Positions 61,004-64,000 of a DNA stretch of 64,000 nucleotides are shown piece by piece; position 1 is the first letter of the stretch; each line of letters opens with the position of its first letter. The notes under the pieces are model-generated. The model was not told where the DNA came from. It saw only the letters and a list, made by a program, of their open reading frames with translations, and ran no database searches. A program made the position numbers and the translations under genes. This stretch comes from Paraburkholderia phenazinium (GTDB lineage Bacteria; Pseudomonadota; Gammaproteobacteria; Burkholderiales; Burkholderiaceae), in the NCBI RefSeq assembly GCF_900100735.1, contig NZ_FNCJ01000019.1:96588-160587 (forward strand), in the 5' to 3' direction.

Positions 61004-62095
61004 ATGTTTGCAGGGTTTAGTCTTTTGTCGCGCGCGCGCCGTGCGGCCGGATTCGTTTGCGCGATGACGCTGCTGGCCGGCGCGTGCAGCGCGCAGGCCG
61101 CACCGCTTTATCCGGGCGAAGATGCGCTGTACGAGAAAGCGGCGGACGAAGGTCTGGTGGTGTCGTTCGATACCGGCCCGGAGTGGGCCAACTGGAAGTC
61201 GCTCTTCGCCGAATTCAGGAAGCGCTATCCCAAGGTCGAGATCACCTATAACGATATCGGCTCGGCCGCGACTGTCGTCGCGCTCGACAAGGCCCGCCGC
61301 CGTCCGCAGGCCGACACGGCGTACTACTTTGCGGCTTCCGCGCTCGATGCGGTCAACAAGGATGTGGTCGCTCCGTTCAAGCCGTTGAACTTCGACAAGT
61401 TGCCGCCGGTCTTCCGCGACCCCGAAGGCCGCTGGTTCACGGTCCATTCGCTGAACATTGCGTTCCTCGTCAACCGCAAGCTGGTCAAGAACGTCCCGAC
61501 CGGCTGGGCCGACCTGCTCAAGCCCGAGTACCGCAATTCGCTGGTGTATCTCGACCCGCGCTCGACCGGCCAGGGACAGGTGGACGTGTTCGCCGCCGCC
61601 TACGCATTCGGCGGCAGCGTCGACAATCCGAAACCGGGCGCCGACTTCTTCGGCAAGCTGCGCGAAGCGGGCAACGTGATGCGCGTCGAAGGCACCACGC
61701 CTTACGCCAAATTCGTCAAGGGCGAAATTCCGATCCTGATCGGCTACGAGAACGATGGGCTGAAGGCCAAATACACCGACGGCATGGGCGACGCCGCCGA
61801 GGTGGTGATTCCGAAGGAAGCCAGCGTCTCGGCACCGTATGCCATCAGCCTCGTGAAGAACGGGCCGAATCCGGACGCCGCGCAACTCTGGCTGAATCTG
61901 GTCATGAGCGACGTCGGCCAGGCGCTGTTCGCGCAAGGTTATGTACGTCCCGCCGTGCCGGGCGTGCAGTTGTCGCCGGAGATCCGCGCGAAGATGCCCG
62001 ACGCGCCGCAAGTGCATCCGCTCGACGTGGTCAAGGCTGCCGCGAAGAAGGCCGAGGTCGACCAGTTGTGGGCGCAGGCTGCGCTCGCGAAGTAA
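61004..62095 (+). CDS. ABC transporter extracellular binding protein
   Basis: A 363-residue periplasmic protein. The signal peptide runs through GFVCAMTLLAGACSAQA; an internal Cys near the cleavage region could alternatively be lipidated. Body: VVSFDTGPEWANWKSLFAEF, VEITYNDIGSAATVVALDKA, PTGWADLLKPEYRNSLVYLD, GEIPILIGYENDGLKAKY, matching SBP families 1/8 (PotD, AfuA, PhnS). The ligand is uncertain: iron(III), polyamine or 2-aminoethylphosphonate. Confidence 0.9.
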   Translation: MFAGFSLLSRARRAAGFVCAMTLLAGACSAQAAPLYPGEDALYEKAADEGLVVSFDTGPEWANWKSLFAEFRKRYPKVEITYNDIGSAATVVALDKARRRPQADTAYYFAASALDAVNKDVVAPFKPLNFDKLPPVFRDPEGRWFTVHSLNIAFLVNRKLVKNVPTGWADLLKPEYRNSLVYLDPRSTGQGQVDVFAAAYAFGGSVDNPKPGADFFGKLREAGNVMRVEGTTPYAKFVKGEIPILIGYENDGLKAKYTDGMGDAAEVVIPKEASVSAPYAISLVKNGPNPDAAQLWLNLVMSDVGQALFAQGYVRPAVPGVQLSPEIRAKMPDAPQVHPLDVVKAAAKKAEVDQLWAQAALAK

Positions 62096-62119
62096 GGCTT
62101 AAAAAAGGGCTACGGCAAG

Positions 62120-62962
62120 ATGGATGCGTCTTCAACCAACCCGGCCGGCGGCGCAGGCCTCGTGCGGCGCTTCGGCGCCGTACCGGCAGGGCTGCTGCTC
62201 GCGGTGTTCTTCGCCTTACCGCTCGGGGCATTGCTTGTCTCGTCGGCCGACGACCACGGTTCCGCGTTCGTGCGGCTCGTGCAGGATCCGCTGGTATTGA
62301 GCGCCTTGCTGAACTCGCTTGGGCTTGCTCTCAGCGCTGGGACGGTGTCGCTGGTGGTGGGCGTGCCGCTTGCGATGGCGCTTGCTGGCCAGTCGCCGCA
62401 ACGGCGCCGCTGGTTACTCGCCTTGCTCGGCGTGCCCTTAGCGTTCTCTGGCTTGGTGATCGCCTACGGCTTCATCCTTGCGTTCGGCCGCGCCGGCTTC
62501 GTGACGAGCCTGCTCGCCCACATGGGCGCCGACCCGGCGAGCGTGGGTTCGTTGATCTACACGAGCGCAGGGCTGGTGGTGGCTTACGCCTACTACCTGA
62601 TTCCGCGGGTCGCGTTGATGCTTTATCCGGCCATCGCGAACCTGGACCGCCGGCCACTCGAAGCCGCGCTGACCCTGGGCGCTACGCCGCTGCGGGCCAT
62701 GTTCGATGTCGCGCTGCGCGAGTTGTGGCCTTCAATCGCTTCGGCCTGGTGCCTCGTGACTTCGATTGCGCTCGGTACATACGGCACGGCGCTCGCGCTT
62801 GCCGGCACGCAGATCAATATTCTGCCGCTCCTGATGTATCTGAAGCTGTCCGACGGACAGACCGATTTTCCGCTGGCCGCCGTGCTTTCGCTGCTGCTGA
62901 TGGCCGGTTGTACCTGTGTTCTTGCACTGGGGGAATGCCTTGCACGGCAACGTAGAGATTGA
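62120..62962 (+). CDS. ABC transporter inner-membrane permease 2
   Basis: A 280-residue permease: VPAGLLLAVFFALPLGALLV, LGLALSAGTVSLVVGVPLAM, LLALLGVPLAFSGLVIAYGF; coupling loop LEAALTLGATPLRAMFDVAL. It pairs with permease 1 across the binding-protein gene. Its end overlaps the beginning of the LOG-like gene. Confidence 0.9.
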   Translation: MDASSTNPAGGAGLVRRFGAVPAGLLLAVFFALPLGALLVSSADDHGSAFVRLVQDPLVLSALLNSLGLALSAGTVSLVVGVPLAMALAGQSPQRRRWLLALLGVPLAFSGLVIAYGFILAFGRAGFVTSLLAHMGADPASVGSLIYTSAGLVVAYAYYLIPRVALMLYPAIANLDRRPLEAALTLGATPLRAMFDVALRELWPSIASAWCLVTSIALGTYGTALALAGTQINILPLLMYLKLSDGQTDFPLAAVLSLLLMAGCTCVLALGECLARQRRD

Positions 62963-63509
62963 CTGGTCACACCACGCTTATCTGGCGCTGCAAAAACTGG
63001 CCGCTCGGCAAACGGGGCCCAGGCGCCATGCCATGCCGGTGGGTCTGATCGGCCCACGCGAGGCGAGCGCGGAGCAGTTGTCGTCGGCGAGAAATCTGGC
63101 CTACGCATTGGCTGGTGCCGGCATGGCGCTGCTGTGCGGTGGCAAGGGCGGCGTGATGGAAGCGGCCGCGTGCGGCGCGAGAGCGGCGGGCGGCGTGGTG
63201 ATCGGCTTGCTGCCTGAAGAAGATGCGGCGCAGGCGAACCCCTATCTCACCGTTGCTTTGCCGACCGGGTTGGGCATTACCCGCAATGCGCTGATCGCAC
63301 GCGCGTCGATCTGTCTGGTTGCAGTGGGCGGTGGACTCGGCACGCTCTCCGAGATGGCCTTGGGTCTGCAGTGGGGCAAGCCGGTGTTTACCGCCTGCGG
63401 CGCGCCCCATGTACACGGCGCCGAAGGGTTCGACGATCTCGACCAGTTGGTCGTGACGGTGGCGAACTGGCTGGCGGCGGAGGGCTCGGCTGTATTGGCA
63501 GCAGATTGA
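62940..63509 (+). CDS. LOG/TIGR00725-like nucleotide-binding protein
   Basis: A ~189-residue Rossmann-like protein: MPVGLIGPREASAEQLSSAR, ALAGAGMALLCGGKGGVMEA, GITRNALIARASICLVAVGG and the signature VGGGLGTLSEMALGLQWGKP. This is the TIGR00725/DprA-LOG superfamily; true LOG phosphoribohydrolases have PGGxGTxxE, here VGGGLGTLSE, so function is unproven. The start is uncertain: TTG 62940 with GGGGGA upstream is given, alternatives are GTG 62916 and ATG 63033. It overlaps permease 2 and is probably in the ABC operon. Confidence 0.8.
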   Translation: MHGNVEIDWSHHAYLALQKLAARQTGPRRHAMPVGLIGPREASAEQLSSARNLAYALAGAGMALLCGGKGGVMEAAACGARAAGGVVIGLLPEEDAAQANPYLTVALPTGLGITRNALIARASICLVAVGGGLGTLSEMALGLQWGKPVFTACGAPHVHGAEGFDDLDQLVVTVANWLAAEGSAVLAAD

Positions 63510-63625
63510 ATCTGGCCGCGTAGGCCTGCGCCGCGGTGTAGGGCTTCAATGCAGCACTCTGAATCAGCAAGGAAGTGTGCTTGAACGAGGCAGTCGAGGT
63601 TGGGTTAACATATAGGAATCCTAAA

Positions 63626-64000
63626 ATGATGAAAAAATCACTTTTCGCTCTGGTAGCCCTTAACGGGTTTTGTGCAGCAGCCCACGCTCAGGGGAGCGTG
63701 ACGCTGTACGGTATCGTCGACGCCGGTCTGGGTTACACCAGCAATCAGGCCGTCGTGCAGACGGCGGGCAAGGCCGGCACGCCCGCGGTGCTGGTCGGCC
63801 GGTCGAACTACACCTTCACGAGCGGCACCTGGTCGGGCAGCCGCTGGGGCCTGAAGGGCAAGGAAGATCTGGGCGACGGCCTGGCCGCGATCTTCCAGCT
63901 CGAGAACGGCTTTAACGTCGGCACGGGTCAGTTGGGGCAGAACAGCCGCGAGTTCGGCCGCCAGGCGTTCATGGGCCTCTCGAGCACGAAGTTCGGTACG
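63626..64000 (+). CDS. Gram-negative porin, 5' part
   Basis: The start of a second porin gene, cut by the right window edge. ATG 63626 (or 63629) follows AGGA. Signal peptide MMKKSLFALVALNGFCAAAH, cleavage at AHAQ, then the family start GSVTLYGIVDAGLGYTSNQ and SRWGLKGKEDLGDGLAAIFQ, closely parallel to the porin at 6935. 125 codons are visible and remain open to the edge. Confidence 0.92.
   Translation, partial: MMKKSLFALVALNGFCAAAHAQGSVTLYGIVDAGLGYTSNQAVVQTAGKAGTPAVLVGRSNYTFTSGTWSGSRWGLKGKEDLGDGLAAIFQLENGFNVGTGQLGQNSREFGRQAFMGLSSTKFGT

Overview
The window is a high-GC stretch of chromosome from a Betaproteobacterium, most likely Paraburkholderia or Burkholderia sensu lato. Supporting signs are two Burkholderiales-type porins, DUF4148 and DUF2957 proteins, a large NAD-dependent glutamate dehydrogenase, flhDC, many LysR regulators and an efflux operon laid out like the B. 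cenocepacia ceo operon (LysR regulator, lipase-like llpE, ceoA, ceoB, opcM). No rRNA, tRNA, CRISPR array, phage or transposase gene was recognised.

Layout. 0-2.6 kb: end of an ECF sigma factor gene, its zinc-finger anti-sigma factor, a Tat-exported metallophosphoesterase and a cupredoxin. 2.6-5.7 kb: a CSS-motif/EAL phosphodiesterase, then a MerR regulator divergent from a methyltransferase with a textbook MerR promoter between them. 5.7-9.1 kb: a decayed zone with remnants of MarR, LysR, AhpD-like, LysR and MFS genes around an intact porin. 9.1-16.7 kb: an AraC regulator followed by a class A beta-lactamase, a cytochrome P450, a PraA/PraB-like secreted protein, a DUF2957 lipoprotein and a membrane-anchored protein of unknown role. 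16.7-20.3 kb: a two-gene unit joining a periplasmic binding protein to a CHASE-PAS-GGDEF-EAL enzyme. 20.3-25.7 kb: the GABA module gabR-gabT-gabD, with about 1 kb of repeats lying between gabT and gabD. 25.8-31.2 kb: phnCDE, an M14-like metallopeptidase, an alpha/beta hydrolase and a DUF3455 protein. 31.3-38.3 kb: NAD-glutamate dehydrogenase, selD and a cation diffusion facilitator. 38.3-40.5 kb: an aldo/keto reductase remnant, a purine nucleoside permease-like protein, and a DUF4148 gene followed by a 26-codon ORF. 40.6-48.7 kb: ceoR-llpE-ceoAB-opcM-type efflux locus. 49.2-52.3 kb: a basic amino acid ABC importer in HisJQMP order. 52.6-58.9 kb: a DszC/SfnB-like dehydrogenase, flhDC, a GNAT enzyme, an XRE/MmyB regulator with an NTF2-like gene, a small membrane ORF and a LysR gene. 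59.1-63.5 kb: an ABC importer of the iron/polyamine/phosphonate class with a LOG/TIGR00725-like gene overlapping its end. 63.6-64 kb: the beginning of a second porin.

Functionally the window is dominated by nutrient uptake (GABA, phosphonate, basic amino acids, another organic solute), nitrogen/glutamate catabolism, drug tolerance (beta-lactamase, RND efflux) and c-di-GMP/motility control. The points most worth a second look are the paired inverted ~270-bp repeats plus a 14-bp tandem array inside the gabT-gabD interval, the beta-lactamase whose KTG box reads RPG, the lipase-like protein with Asp in place of the nucleophilic Ser, the binding-protein/c-di-GMP enzyme pair, and clustered genes that carry internal deletions.
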